Shown: positions 8,975-19,771, numbered from the stretch's first letter. The stretch is DNA of 64,000 nucleotides from Jeotgalibacillus soli (GCF_000829435.1 NZ_JXRP01000008.1:1-64000); one strand, 5' to 3'. Numbers and translations are program-made. Notes: generated by a model from the letters alone, not told the origin.

Positions 8975-9023
8975 TCAAGCGTCTCGTATAGATTTGATTC
9001 AATCAAGCAAAAACGCAAAGTAA

Positions 9024-10685
<1,662 letters not shown>

Positions 10686-10697
10686 TATCATCCCCCG

Positions 10698-10740
10698 AAA
10701 AAGCGACAAACCTTGATTTATCAGGGTTTGTCGCTTTTTT
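10698..10740 (+). terminator. terminator after groEL
   Basis: AAAGCGACAAACC and GGTTTGTCGCTTT form a 13-bp stem with a run of T after it, 12 bases beyond the groEL stop. Confidence 0.92.
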
Positions 10741-11172
10741 ATTTGTTTTTGATTTTGAAAAACTCATAACAGTTAATATTTAAATGAAATTTTTAATGTG
10801 TTATTAAGTTGTAGCTTTAAAACAGAGATGTACCGTTTTGAAAAAATTCAACCGTTTTATTGCACAGTATAGACGTACTGTTGAGTAACAATTTGGGTTG
10901 TTATACTTTTAATATTTAACCTTAGCTAAACAATGTTGTTGGTAATTTATCAAAAGATAAAAGAAAAAGAGGTGCGATTTCTTTGCCCTTTGCTTTATCC
11001 CTTCTTTAACTTAAGCATCTCATTAGTTGAAGAACAAAAGGCAGTTAAACATTAATAACACACTCCATAAGGTAAAATCTATCGAGATATGAAATGTTAA
11101 TTTTCTTAGTAATGTGATTTAATAAAAATTAGCAATAGTTTTTTGAAAGCACCTTTAAAGGGGGAAGGCAAA
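10741..11172. other. AT-rich intergenic region after groEL
   Basis: No coding potential seen on either strand. A weak promoter-like pair (TTGAGT at 10881-10886, TACTTT at 10904-10909) points to the STAS gene. The bases around 11024-11045 contain CATTAGTTGAAGAACAA, one of several copies of a short motif that recurs in the accessory region. This is where synteny with B. subtilis breaks. Confidence 0.5.
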
Positions 11173-11997
11173 ATGGACAAAGAATTTGATTATTCAGTTA
11201 AATTACAAGAATTTCTCGAAAAAAACAGCCAGAAGTTTGAAGAGAAGTTATTGTTAGAGGCTGTCAATGTAAGAGACAAAATTGATGAAATTCTATCCGT
11301 TGGCAATATTAACCTTGTTGCGAATGCTCATAAGCTGGTTGTTTATATTATTGACAGACAAGAAAAAGAACTTCAGCTGTTTGCAAAACAGGAAGGGATA
11401 GCATGGGCAACCCATTCCATTGACCTGTCCTTCAAATTAGAGTGGGTGCAGGCCATCCGCAGGACGATATGGAATTTTATAGAACAGTATAACGACTTAA
11501 CAGGTGAACAGGTAACGTCGAATTTTTTTCATTTGGAGAAAGAAATTAATAACCAAGTTGATGCGTTTCTAAATGCCTTTTTTATCAGTTACTCTACATA
11601 TAAGGATTCTCTAATTAAAGCCCATAGAAAGCTGGTTGAAAATCTATCGGTTCCTATTATTCCAATTAATACCTCTGTTTGTATCCTGCCTGTGATTGGT
11701 TCGGTTGATACGTTTCGAACATCTATCCTTGAGGAAAAGGTTTTAACCGAAATTGGAGTATCACGTATTCAAACCCTGATCATGGATTTATCAGGAATCG
11801 CAGATATGGAACCTCGGGTCATTGATCATTTAACGAAAATTATTGATGGTGCTTCCATGATGGGATGTAATACAGTCATTACAGGATTGAGAGTAGAAGT
11901 AGTACGTAAAATGATCCATGCAGGACTCTCATTTGATCCTAATACAAAAACATTAGGCACACTGCAGCAAGCATTAAAAGAATACTTAATTAGCTAG
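11173..11997 (+). CDS. RsbR-type STAS domain protein
   Basis: A 274-aa protein with the two-domain layout of RsbR paralogues: an N-terminal all-alpha globin-like sensor (about residues 1-150) and a C-terminal STAS domain (about 160-274). The STAS core reads IQTLIMDLSGIADMEPRVIDH and later MGCNTVITGLRVEV. In B. subtilis such proteins form the stressosome with RsbS and RsbT and set SigB activity. The site of the first phosphorylated Thr in RsbR appears to be Ser here (DLSG), which is inferred. No rsbS or rsbT lies nearby, so it is an orphan subunit. The ATG at 11173 has GGGGGAAGG upstream. Confidence 0.8.
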   Translation: MDKEFDYSVKLQEFLEKNSQKFEEKLLLEAVNVRDKIDEILSVGNINLVANAHKLVVYIIDRQEKELQLFAKQEGIAWATHSIDLSFKLEWVQAIRRTIWNFIEQYNDLTGEQVTSNFFHLEKEINNQVDAFLNAFFISYSTYKDSLIKAHRKLVENLSVPIIPINTSVCILPVIGSVDTFRTSILEEKVLTEIGVSRIQTLIMDLSGIADMEPRVIDHLTKIIDGASMMGCNTVITGLRVEVVRKMIHAGLSFDPNTKTLGTLQQALKEYLIS

Positions 11998-12162
11998 CCG
12001 GATTCTAGACCTCCAAATATGACAAGCTGTACAAAATGGCCATACTGCTCAATCCCTGTTTAAGGGGTATTTCTTTACCTAACCTGCCCCATTAGTTTAA
12101 AAAGAAAATCAACAATGTTATTTGACAAGCTTCTCTCTTAAGTTAGTTGTAGAGAGAGGCCT

Positions 12163-13206
12163 TTACTCAACAATTTCGGTCAACTGATGATTGAGAATTT
12201 CACTGTAAATGTCTAAAACGATATGTGGGAACTGCTCTTTGCGCTTCGTATATTTCTTAATCTGCTTGTTAAACGATTCAATCAAATTTGTCGAGTACAG
12301 GCTTCGCCAAATGGGTTTTGGAAAGCTGTAAAACGTAAAGATGTGCGGGTTTTGAAGCAGCGCTTTCGTCACTTTCGGATAGACAGCCTTAAAGTCACCG
12401 CAGATTTCTGCCCGGTCTGTCACACGCACTTTGTGGGCAATCGTTCGGGCAAGGTGCACAAGGCATGTCTGGTACTGAGTGTCTGGATAAACGCTAAAAA
12501 TACTGTCGGTGTTGCCCTTCAGGCCATCCGAAATAAACAGAAGAACTTTTTCTGTACCACGTTCTTTCAGGTCAAGAAGCAGCTCTTTCCAGAAAAAGGC
12601 AGACTTGGTTGGCGCGATGGTGTACGCCAGTACTTCCTTTGAGCCATCTTCCCGGATGCCGACAGCCAGGTAGACCGCCTCTTTCGATACGATTTCACGC
12701 TTGAGGGCATATAGTTGCATCCAGGTAAACACAGACATAGCGTGGGCTGAGCGCACGCTGCCTGAAAGCTTCGACCTGTTCAGCCATCATTTTTGTCCTA
12801 TTCGAAATCGTCTGTGGTGTGTAGTGATGGACGCACATTTTCTCGATCAGATCGGAGATTTCGCTCACCGTGACGCCTTTCTGAAACATGTGGATCACAA
12901 AGGATTCCAGCGTATCATTCGTGCGCCGGTAAGGCGCCACTGTCTGTTGCTTAAACTCGCCGTTGCGGTCACGCGGAATCTTAATCTGCAGATCGCCATA
13001 CTCGGTGTGCATCGACCGGGAGTAAGCGCCGTTACGGGAATTGCCCGAATTGAAGCAGGTTCTATCGTATTTCTCGTAGTCTAAAAAAGCTGTCAATTCA
13101 TTCGCCAGCAGTGTGTTGATGGCTGTTTCTAAATGCGAACGGAATACTTTGGCAAATCTTGTTTTTTCACTAGAGCATTAATGATATCTGTTGTAAACTG
13201 GTTCAT
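12163..13206 (-). pseudogene. broken IS256-family transposase
   Basis: The minus strand encodes a mutator (IS256) transposase in pieces. Reading from 13206: MNQFTTDIINALVKKQDLP, a frameshift near 13150, then the helix-turn-helix half to the first catalytic Asp (VYLDAT), a second frameshift near 12710, then the rest with the second Asp (LLFISDGLKG) and the Glu (NLIESFNKQIKK). About 20 residues between FKAVY and KVTKALL are missing, and the C-terminus ends early at QLTEIVE. At least two frameshifts and a deletion make it inactive. The usual sequence beyond the C-terminus and the left inverted repeat are not seen. Confidence 0.9.
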
Positions 13207-13208
13207 AG

Positions 13209-13269
13209 GGAAGACCTCTTTTCTGTGAATTGTCTTGTGGTGATTCAATTCTACAAGAAAAGGTCTTCC
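13209..13269. repeat. long imperfect palindrome before the transposase
   Basis: GGAAGACC-TC-TTTTCTGT and ACAAGAAAAGGTCTTCC face each other across about 25 bases. It lies directly before the transposase start, inside the insertion sequence. The outer end of the element is probably in the stretch after 13275 (TTTACACAAGATATTTTA), but its partner at the other end was not found. Confidence 0.6.
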
Positions 13270-13373
13270 TTTTTCTATTTACTCATTTACACAAGATATT
13301 TTACGTTCTCTTTTAAGTAAGGCTGGTATAGACGATAAGAAAATGCTTCTAAGTAGAAAGGACATCAATAAAT

Positions 13374-15014
13374 ATGTCGATTAGCTTGCGTGCATGTTTT
13401 TCTGTGCTATTCGCTACTCTTATCATTATTTTAACCATATTATTGAGCATTCAAATCAGTGCTAAGTCAACGAAGATTATTGAGAATGAGATTGGGGATT
13501 CTCTTGGAGAAACTTCATTTGAATTAGCCGATAAATTGGATCATTACATGTGGTCTCGTTACAGTGAAATTAAAATTTTTAGTGGGTTAAAGGCTTTACG
13601 GGGAGAAGATATAACCGAAACGCAGATTCTCCTTGATCAATTAAAGTCTCAAATCTCTTCTTTTACATGGATAGGTGTAACAGACGAGCATGGAAATGTT
13701 CAAGCAGCAACAAATGGAATATTAGTGGGGAAGTCTATTGCAGATCGGCCAGTATATCAAGAAGCCCTCGATCACCCTTTTATTGGAGATGTTCATGAGG
13801 CTGTTCTTCTTTCTAAATTGCTGCCAAATCCAACGAATGAACCATTACAGTTTGTTGATATTAGTGTTCCTATTGTGGACGCTAAAGGTGAATTTAAAGG
13901 AGTATTAGCTTCTCATTTAAATTGGGATTGGGCAAGTGAGATAGAAGAATCTTTGAGAAGCTCGTTTCAAAAAGAGAACAAAAACCAGGAAATTTTTATC
14001 GTCAGTTCCCGTGACAACACCGTTCTCTTAGGACCAAAAGCTTTTGTTGGAAAGCCATTAAATTTAGAGAGCATAAAACGTGCCCAAGCGAAAAAAGATG
14101 GGTGGATATTAGAAGAGTGGCCAGACGGAAAGCAATATTTAACAGGTTTTTCATTAGGAGAAGGCTATAAAGACTATCCAGGCTTGGGCTGGACAATACT
14201 AGTTCGAGAGTCTGAGGAATCGGCTTTTGCTTCTGCAAAGGACCTGAAAATATATATTCTTTTGCTGGGGGCTTTTACTGCAATTATTTTTGCTGTTTTG
14301 GGGTGGTTTTTAGCAGGGATAGTGGCAAAACCATTACGCAACATATCTCGAGCAGCTGATCAGCTTTTATCAGGAAAGAGAGTAGAAATCCCTGCTTATA
14401 GAGGCATCAAAGATGTAGAGATCCTTTCTTCATCGCTAAGAAACCTTTTACATGACTTATCAAGAACAGAATCGGAACTGGGGCAGATGGCAAACCTAGC
14501 TCACCATGATAAACTAACGAGTCTGCCTAATCGAATCGGGCTAGATTTATACATCAATCAAATTTCAAAGGATACGGATCAAAGAACTGGGAACCAAACA
14601 TATACGTTTTTATATTTAGATTTAGATGGATTCAAAAAGGTGAACGATAAACTTGGACATCATGCAGGTGACTTGCTGTTACAAGAGGTGGCGGGGCGAC
14701 TAAAAGGGAGCTTAAAGGAATCATTTTTCTGCCGGCTTGGAGGAGACGAGTTTTTAGTTGTGCTTAATACATCACTCTGCAATCCAATTGAAGAAGGTCA
14801 ACAAGCTGCCGAGAAGCTTGTTAAGCTGTTAAGAGAACCTTTTAATATTGAAAATACAAGAGTTCAAATTGGCTGTAGTGTAGGCGGGGCTATCTGGCCT
14901 TCTCATGACAAGGATATTTTTAAAGTGATCCGATTGGCTGATCAGGCACTGTATGTCTCAAAAAAAAGAGGAAAAAACCAATTTTCTTTTTATGATGTAA
15001 AGAAGGACATTTAA
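13374..15014 (+). CDS. membrane diguanylate cyclase with dCACHE sensor
   Basis: A 546-aa protein: membrane segment at about residues 8-28, an extracytoplasmic double-CACHE sensor (about 35-275), a second membrane segment (about 290-312), HAMP (about 312-365) and a C-terminal GGDEF domain (about 375-540). The catalytic signature RLGGDEF is intact, so it should make c-di-GMP. The inhibitory RxxD site that often precedes the signature is not present (KESFFCRLGGDEF). The ligand of the sensor cannot be told. No c-di-GMP receptor gene is adjacent. It begins just after the broken insertion sequence, so its promoter may have been altered by that insertion. Confidence 0.88.
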   Translation: MSISLRACFSVLFATLIIILTILLSIQISAKSTKIIENEIGDSLGETSFELADKLDHYMWSRYSEIKIFSGLKALRGEDITETQILLDQLKSQISSFTWIGVTDEHGNVQAATNGILVGKSIADRPVYQEALDHPFIGDVHEAVLLSKLLPNPTNEPLQFVDISVPIVDAKGEFKGVLASHLNWDWASEIEESLRSSFQKENKNQEIFIVSSRDNTVLLGPKAFVGKPLNLESIKRAQAKKDGWILEEWPDGKQYLTGFSLGEGYKDYPGLGWTILVRESEESAFASAKDLKIYILLLGAFTAIIFAVLGWFLAGIVAKPLRNISRAADQLLSGKRVEIPAYRGIKDVEILSSSLRNLLHDLSRTESELGQMANLAHHDKLTSLPNRIGLDLYINQISKDTDQRTGNQTYTFLYLDLDGFKKVNDKLGHHAGDLLLQEVAGRLKGSLKESFFCRLGGDEFLVVLNTSLCNPIEEGQQAAEKLVKLLREPFNIENTRVQIGCSVGGAIWPSHDKDIFKVIRLADQALYVSKKRGKNQFSFYDVKKDI

Positions 15015-15065
15015 TAAAGCTTTCATTCCTAAATGCAACATAAATAGAATTTTGCTGTATTTGAA

Positions 15066-15096
15066 ACGCCCTGGCTTCCTTTAACAGTCGGGGCGT
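15066..15096 (+). terminator. hairpin after the GGDEF gene
   Basis: ACGCCC and GGGCGT pair across about 19 bases. The T run after it is poor (AAATTTATAG), so terminator function is uncertain. Confidence 0.4.
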
Positions 15097-15159
15097 AAAT
15101 TTATAGTATGAACGAGCTGTTGAACAAAATTTCGAAATTTCAACATAATATCATTAAAA

Positions 15160-15459
15160 ATGGATGATATCTCAATGGATTTCCCCACAATACATACAAA
15201 TTTCTGGGATGCTGTCATTGCGGTCCCTGTCGTTCTTATCCTGACGCAGTTAATCAAAATATTTTTTAAGCCTACGAAACCCTTGGTTCCCTTCATTGCA
15301 TTGATCATGGGTTTACTTATTTCTGTTTTCATCAGCCACCGAGGGCATCTAGTTGCCGGTATTTTCATGGGCTGGTTTTACGGATATGCTGCAATCGGTT
15401 CTTACGCCTCATTAAAAACAAGCATTGTATCGTATTTAAAGAAAGTTCGCCGTGAATAA
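15160..15459 (+). CDS. small membrane protein, unknown
   Basis: I do not recognise this 99-aa protein. It has three hydrophobic stretches (about residues 16-34, 40-60 and 63-80) and a basic C-terminus (KKVRRE), so a small polytopic membrane protein with the C-terminus inside is likely. No convincing ribosome site precedes the ATG at 15160 or the in-frame ATG at 15175. The hydrophobic, frame-consistent layout suggests it is real. Confidence 0.5.
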   Translation: MDDISMDFPTIHTNFWDAVIAVPVVLILTQLIKIFFKPTKPLVPFIALIMGLLISVFISHRGHLVAGIFMGWFYGYAAIGSYASLKTSIVSYLKKVRRE

Positions 15460-15582
15460 CTTCAATGTACTGTTCATTAAGCAGTTTTACTTTCTTTTCT
15501 CATTAACTGTTCAATCAATTTCTATTAATTAACAAATGCCTGAATTACTTCATCCAATAATCAAAAAATGGAGTTGATCTTC

Positions 15583-15918
15583 ATGGCAAGATGGATTGAC
15601 GTATCAACATCACAACATCAATAAAAACTTTTTGATGGAAACAAACTTATAAAAGCTTATCCAATTGCAGTTGGGAAAATATTGTCACCAACACCTTCTG
15701 GGACATACACGATTATCAATAAACAACTTCATCCCGGCAGACCATTTGGAGTGCTTTGGATGGGATTGTCAAAACCTCATTACGGCATACGCGGAACAAA
15801 TAACCCATCTTCAATTGGTAAAAATGTCTCACATGGATGTATTAGAATGTTTAATCATAATGTTCTAGAATTATCCTCTAGCGTTCAGATTGGCACTAGG
15901 GTTTCTATTCATAAATGA
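15583..15918 (+). pseudogene. L,D-transpeptidase (YkuD type) with nonsense codon
   Basis: The frame starts ARWIDVSTSQHQ, meets TAA at 15622-15624, and continues as a typical YkuD domain: [36 protein letters not shown] and the catalytic SHGCIRM, ending VSIHK. One base change (CAA to TAA is the simplest) explains the stop. YkuD enzymes make 3-3 cross-links in peptidoglycan, mostly in spores. The catalytic half is still open and could only be made from an internal start, for which no ribosome site is evident. Confidence 0.85.
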
Positions 15919-15954
15919 CTCTGTTAATCTCCTCACTCTGCTACATAGTTTTGA

Positions 15955-15997
15955 TCAACTGATGATTGAGAATTCCACTGTAAATGTCTAAAACGAT
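15955..15997. repeat. 43-bp fragment of the IS256-type element
   Basis: This stretch repeats 12180-12222 with a single mismatch and in the same orientation. It corresponds to the codons for the last residues of the transposase. Both copies begin at exactly the same base (TCAACTGATGA) and have unrelated flanks on that side. Confidence 0.8.
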
Positions 15998-16140
15998 TAA
16001 ACTTTTTTGTGAAAGTACACTCAATCTATCGTAAAAACAGCATTTTTCAATCAATCTTTTTTCAAAACATGCTAGTTCTTTTTTGCTCATTAATCAAGAA
16101 ATTGAGAAAAAATTTGACCAAGCTTTATCCTAAACTTACC

Positions 16141-16262
16141 TAAGTTTCATAAGCAGCTGCTTATTTTCTTTGCGCAGTTTCAAAAGTTCCTGTTGTTCAA
16201 GAGGACGGTTGTCTTTTTCTTTGAAGGAACCGGACGTTTCATCCTGTGTAGACGCTCCAAAT
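16141..16262 (-). pseudogene. IS3-family OrfA remnant
   Basis: The minus strand reads FGAS, a degraded middle, then DNRPLEQQELLKLRKENKQ and ends near LLMKL. This is the C-terminal coiled-coil part of an IS3-group OrfA (the usual continuation is MENEILKKAA). Start and end are missing. It abuts a phage gene fragment. Confidence 0.65.
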
Positions 16263-16295
16263 TTGCAGGTTATATTTATGACGTTTATGAAGAAA

Positions 16296-16700
16296 AGCAG
16301 GATATTTTACCGACGCGGCAGATCCGTCTTCAGAAAAACCGCCACTACTAAAGAAAAAGAAACTAATCAATATAATGAACTAAAGAATAGTAAGACTAAT
16401 AATAGTACAGATCCTTTAGCTATTCCTTTTGAAGAGATCATTGCTTACTTAAATACAATAGCTGAAAAAGATTATATGATAAATACGAAGCATACAAAAC
16501 AGCTGATTGTCGAAAGGTTTGAAGAAGGATTTACCCTGGAAGACTTTAAAAAAGTTATTCGTATTAAAACAGCAGAGTGGCTGGATCATGAACAGTTTAA
16601 ACATTATTTACGACCCAAAACATTATTTGGAGAAAACGTTGAAACGTATCTTCAGCAGGAAAAGCCAATTAAAAAATGGATTACCAAAAGCAGGGGATAA
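16296..16700 (+). pseudogene. phage replication protein, C-terminal domain remnant
   Basis: The segment IIAYLNTIAEKDYMINTKHT through EEGFTLEDFKKVIRIK, AEWL and YLRPKTLFGENVETYL is the conserved C-terminal domain found on phage DnaD-like replisome organisers (the domain named in TIGR02220). The N-terminal DNA-binding part is gone; sequence before about 16290 in this frame is antisense to the IS3 remnant. It is a prophage relic. The frame ends in a short non-family tail (ITKSRG), next to an A6 run where a frameshift into the following segment may have occurred. Confidence 0.7.
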
Positions 16701-16840
16701 TTAGAAAGGAAAAATTGCCGCAGTGGTTTATTGACGGTAAAGACGGCAAAGAGGAACAAGGTTTAATTGCTGATGATGAAGAATTCCAGTGTAAAAAAGC
16801 AGAACTCGAAGCAAAAATTAGAAAGGAAACAAAGTGTTAA
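16676..16840 (+). CDS. short frame after the phage relic
   Basis: A 54-aa frame from ATG 16676 reads GIIRKEKLPQWFIDG and ends in a Lys/Glu helix. It overlaps the end of the phage remnant in another frame. It could be the displaced C-terminus of that protein after a frameshift at the A6 run (16671-16676), or a small separate gene. No good ribosome site is seen, so I favour the first. Confidence 0.4.
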   Translation: MDYQKQGIIRKEKLPQWFIDGKDGKEEQGLIADDEEFQCKKAELEAKIRKETKC

Positions 16841-16963
16841 TTATTTGCCCTGATTAACGTTTTGGGGCTTTTTCTTATTCATAGACTTAGTCGGTTGTTT
16901 TTTAATCTTCTTCTTTTTTTCTTGCTCAGCTTTGACTAAAAGCATAAAGTCGCCAAAAGACAT
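16841..16963 (-). CDS. 40-aa basic protein, unknown
   Basis: A small frame, SFGDFMLLVKAEQEKKKKIKK at its start, very rich in Lys and ending QGK. AAAGGAGGG lies eight to nine bases before the ATG, which argues for real translation. Its stop is immediately next to the stop of the convergent frame. It probably belongs to the phage relic. Function unknown. Confidence 0.5.
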   Translation of the reverse strand: MSFGDFMLLVKAEQEKKKKIKKQPTKSMNKKKPQNVNQGK

Positions 16964-17142
16964 TGGTAAGTCCCTCCTTTATTCATTAGAAAAATATAAA
17001 ATATAAGGAATTGTATTTATTTTAACATATTTAGATTTAATAGGGGTGATATGATAATGGTTACAGTATCGTTCGTTTAATAAGGAACAATATTGGCTGT
17101 GAAAATTTTGATATTATGATTTATTGAGAGGAGAGAAGAAAA

Positions 17143-17373
17143 CTGACTTGGAATGAATTTGTAGAACTTCAAGAGCGAGTAGGCTGGGGCGAAGAGTTCC
17201 TCCTCGAATATAAGGAAGATAAGTATTGGATAAGCTAAAATATAGATGGGTATTACCTAACACGCTCTAAAGATTCAATGACTCAGAAATTTGATTCCTC
17301 AGAGGCTCTTTTTGAAAATGGAACAATTGATGGAAAACATCTTCTGGAAATTTACATGGATATAGAATGGTAA
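17143..17373 (+). pseudogene. small hypothetical gene with one nonsense codon
   Basis: An open frame of 76 codons (LTWNEFVELQERVGWGEEF, then YKEDKYWIS, stop, NIDGYYLTRSKDS, ending LLEIYMDIEW) is interrupted only by TAA at 17236-17238. GGAGAG lies upstream of a CTG at 17143, so the true start is unclear. I do not recognise the family. Confidence 0.55.
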
Positions 17374-17385
17374 CCATAAAAAAGG

Positions 17386-17423
17386 GTGCGAATCTTCAAT
17401 AAGAGGATTCACTAATTTTTTAT
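17386..17423 (+). terminator. terminator before the DUF4256 gene
   Basis: GTGCGAATCTTC and GAGGATTCAC pair across AATAA, with a T run at 17415-17421. Confidence 0.7.
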
Positions 17424-17487
17424 TCAAGTAAAGGAGCAGTTTAGTCCTTTAACCATTCTGAGTAAAAACAGTAAGGGGGAAACTAAT

Positions 17488-18054
17488 ATGACGAAGAGAG
17501 ATAAGGAGTTGTCTCTGGAACAACGTGAAGAACTACTTAGAACTTTGAAAGCCCGTTTTGAGAAAAACTTGAACCGCCATAAAGATCTTGAATGGGCTAA
17601 CGTACAGGCTAAGCTCGAAGCTAATACTGAAAAAATGTGGTCGCTCAATGAAATGGAAGGAACTGGCGGTGAACCGGATGTTGTTGGCTATGATAAGAAG
17701 ACGGGAGAATACCTTTTTTATGATTGTTCAGCGGAAAGCCCTAAAGGCCGAAGAAGTGTTTGTTATGACCGTGAAGCGCTGGAATCAAGAAAAAAACACA
17801 AACCAGAAAATAGCGCTATTGATATGGCAGCTGCCATGGGCATTGAACTTTTAACGGAAGAACAATACCGGGAACTGCAGAAACTTGAAAACTTTGATCT
17901 GAAAACGTCGAGCTGGGTGCAAACACCTGCTAATGTTAGAAAACTTGGCGGGGCCCTCTTTTGTGATTGCCGCTACGACACTGTCTTTATGTACCACAAT
18001 GGAGCAGAATCTTACTATGCTGCAAGGGGTTTCCGTGGCTCACTAAGAGTCTAA
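17488..18054 (+). CDS. DUF4256 family protein
   Basis: A 188-aa soluble protein that spans the whole DUF4256 family. Typical segments are LEANTEKMWSLNEMEGTGGE, then PDVVG, FYDCSAESPKGRRSVCYD and MAAAMGIELLTEEQYRELQ. Function is unknown. AAGGGGGAAACTAAT gives a ribosome site. It has its own terminators on both sides, so it is probably a single-gene unit. It looks intact, unlike most of its neighbours. Confidence 0.8.
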   Translation: MTKRDKELSLEQREELLRTLKARFEKNLNRHKDLEWANVQAKLEANTEKMWSLNEMEGTGGEPDVVGYDKKTGEYLFYDCSAESPKGRRSVCYDREALESRKKHKPENSAIDMAAAMGIELLTEEQYRELQKLENFDLKTSSWVQTPANVRKLGGALFCDCRYDTVFMYHNGAESYYAARGFRGSLRV

Positions 18055-18148
18055 ATGTTGCACAGAGAGCTATAAAATTTGAATTTGAGAACAGACTATC
18101 TGGGAAAAGGCTTTAATTTCATTTTTCTACTATAGGAACAAGAGTGAA

Positions 18149-18183
18149 AACAGCAACGCAGTCGAGCTGCGTTGCTGTTTAAT
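18149..18183. terminator. strong bidirectional terminator
   Basis: AACAGCAACGCAG and CTGCGTTGCTGTT pair perfectly across TCGAG. It ends the DUF4256 unit and faces the minus-strand recombinase remnant. Confidence 0.85.
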
Positions 18184-18185
18184 TG

Positions 18186-18443
18186 TTAAAAATACTTCCT
18201 GTAAAATTCCTGCCTGATGCTTCCGCTTAGCTGGGCATATATCCAGGTGGTTTCACTTTTTTTATGACCTAATAAGCTTTGAATAACATCCAAAGGTGCT
18301 CCATTATTCAATAATTGGGTTGCATAGCTGTGCCTTAGTTGGTGCGGATGAATGTCTTTGTGAATGCTGGCGCGGTTTGAAATCCGCATAATAATGTATC
18401 GCATCTGGGCAGTGCTCATTCGATGAGGATCCCGTTTCATCAC
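18186..18443 (-). pseudogene. tyrosine recombinase, C-terminal fragment
   Basis: Eighty-five residues of an integrase/XerD-like recombinase: HPHQLRHSYATQLLNNG (box II HxxR), LLGHKKSETTWIYAQL with the catalytic Tyr at its end, and a short tail. The N-terminal core-binding domain and the first catalytic Arg are missing, so it is not functional. It marks a former phage or integrative element end. Confidence 0.8.
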
Positions 18444-18493
18444 AATAAGAAGCAGGTTAGTTGAACAAGAATCTAAGAAGGAATGTATGAGAT

Positions 18494-18775
18494 ATGAACC
18501 ATATTAAATATTTCGGAATACAGTTATTTATATTCGGTATGCTTATCCCAACAAGTTTTTACTTAGGTAATTATATAGAAAAGCCGTTCACTTCCACTGA
18601 CTTAATAGCAATAATTATAAGTTTTGTTATAGTGTTTTTTATTTTTTATTTTTACAATATGGTGAAAAAAGGTTTCTACCACATTCGCAAAGTTAATAAA
18701 ATTTCACTTTCTGTAAAAGCCATAATTATTTCAATAATTGTTATAGGGGTTATAACTGGAGAAATTCAATTTTAG
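18494..18775 (+). CDS. small membrane protein, unknown
   Basis: A 93-aa, very hydrophobic, AT-rich gene with three predicted membrane segments (about residues 6-25, 36-57 and 73-90). GAAGGAATG lies upstream of the ATG. I do not recognise a family. The strong AT bias compared with the housekeeping genes suggests recent transfer. Confidence 0.5.
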   Translation: MNHIKYFGIQLFIFGMLIPTSFYLGNYIEKPFTSTDLIAIIISFVIVFFIFYFYNMVKKGFYHIRKVNKISLSVKAIIISIIVIGVITGEIQF

Positions 18776-18932
18776 ATCGTTATACAATTAACGGGTGGCG
18801 ATTGTTTAATAAGAGCAGTCGCTTTTTCACTAACGGAGCAGGATAGTGGAAGAAAGAATTCCCTAAATATGAAACCTACTTAATCTTTGAACGTATAAAT
18901 CATACAGATAGAATCATAAAGGGGTAATGATA

Positions 18933-19211
18933 ATGAAAAACTTTTTCAGGTTGATATTCGGTTTTATTATAAGTTTAATTTTAGGACTCCTATTTATGGG
19001 CGGAATTGACTTAGATGATATAAAGTTTAGGAAAAATATCAAGAAGCTAAAAAGAGAAAGTTGGTTTAGGGAACTAAGTGATAACGGTATTTATTATGAA
19101 AAGATATATCAAAACCAAGAATTTCAATATTATTTGCGCCAAGACAATATTGTTGAAAAAGTAATCAATGACGAGAAAGAAAGAAGCTATTTAATTTCTT
19201 TGATAAAGTAA
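18933..19211 (+). CDS. membrane-anchored small protein, unknown
   Basis: A 92-aa protein with one N-terminal membrane segment (about residues 4-22) and a charged, soluble remainder. I chose ATG 18933 because AAAGGGG is 9-10 bases away; the ATG two codons earlier is too close. It is followed by a perfect terminator. Function unknown; AT-rich like the gene before it. Confidence 0.5.
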   Translation: MKNFFRLIFGFIISLILGLLFMGGIDLDDIKFRKNIKKLKRESWFRELSDNGIYYEKIYQNQEFQYYLRQDNIVEKVINDEKERSYLISLIK

Positions 19212-19213
19212 AT

Positions 19214-19247
19214 CCACTTGGAACTGGAACTCCAAGTGGCTTTTTTC
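19214..19247 (+). terminator. terminator
   Basis: CCACTTGG and CCAAGTGG pair across ten bases, followed by CTTTTTT. Confidence 0.85.
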
Positions 19248-19476
19248 TATTTTAAATGCTAATTGGAATTCAATTTCTTTGTCGTCTATAAATATTTAAC
19301 TTTCTCTCCCAAAAAAACCCCGTTACTAAATAATATAGTATTTTTTATCTAATGGAGGCATTAATCAAAAAAGATTAGTGCCATTATTTATAGTTTAAAG
19401 CCTTTTTAACTGGTGTATTCTTGGGAATTCCATAATGGGATTTACAATTAATAGTTAAGTTTGTGAAGAAGTGTAC
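19248..19476. other. intergenic, nothing recognised
   Basis: AT-rich sequence with no coding frame or clear signal that I can support. Confidence 0.5.
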
Positions 19477-19611
19477 TTAAAGTAAAGGGTGCTTTAGTTG
19501 AAGAGTACCTTTAACATCGTAAATCACGGTTTGACAGGTCAGGTGAAACGCCTGTTGCATCGCCAGCGTGGTGGAACTGATTCGATATTCGTTGTTTAGT
19601 AAATAAGTCAT
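19477..19611 (-). CDS. 44-aa frame with good ribosome site, unknown
   Basis: Reads MTYLLNNEYRISSTTLAMQ at its start and ends GTLQLKHPLL. AAGGAG lies eight bases before the ATG. The N-terminal 35 residues look protein-like, while the 3' end falls in a recurring intergenic motif, so this may be the truncated start of a longer gene. Not recognised. Confidence 0.35.
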   Translation of the reverse strand: MTYLLNNEYRISSTTLAMQQAFHLTCQTVIYDVKGTLQLKHPLL

Positions 19612-19747
19612 TCAACCTACTCCTTCTTTGTACCTATTACACGATAATCTATTAAGAGAGAAAACATTTTTTTGAACATTTAGAATAAATTTTTCGCTAA
19701 TCCTTTAGAGGTTATGGCATTTTTAAGACTCCTTATCATTAAAATAA

Positions 19748-19771
19748 CCCCTCAATTAAAATTGAGGAGTT
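19748..19771 (-). terminator. terminator of the PPK2 gene
   Basis: CCTCAATT-AA-AATTGAGG pairs perfectly, and the minus strand continues GGTTATTTT. It lies 36 bases beyond the PPK2 stop. Confidence 0.55.

Noticed and set aside
15583-15918. Programmed readthrough of the stop codon in the YkuD gene
   Set aside because: The context (CAA TAA AAA) has no known readthrough signal, and neighbouring genes also carry single stops, so simple decay is more likely.
16170-16290. 5' extension of the phage replication remnant
   Set aside because: This part is antisense to an IS3 OrfA remnant; the family similarity starts only after about 16290.
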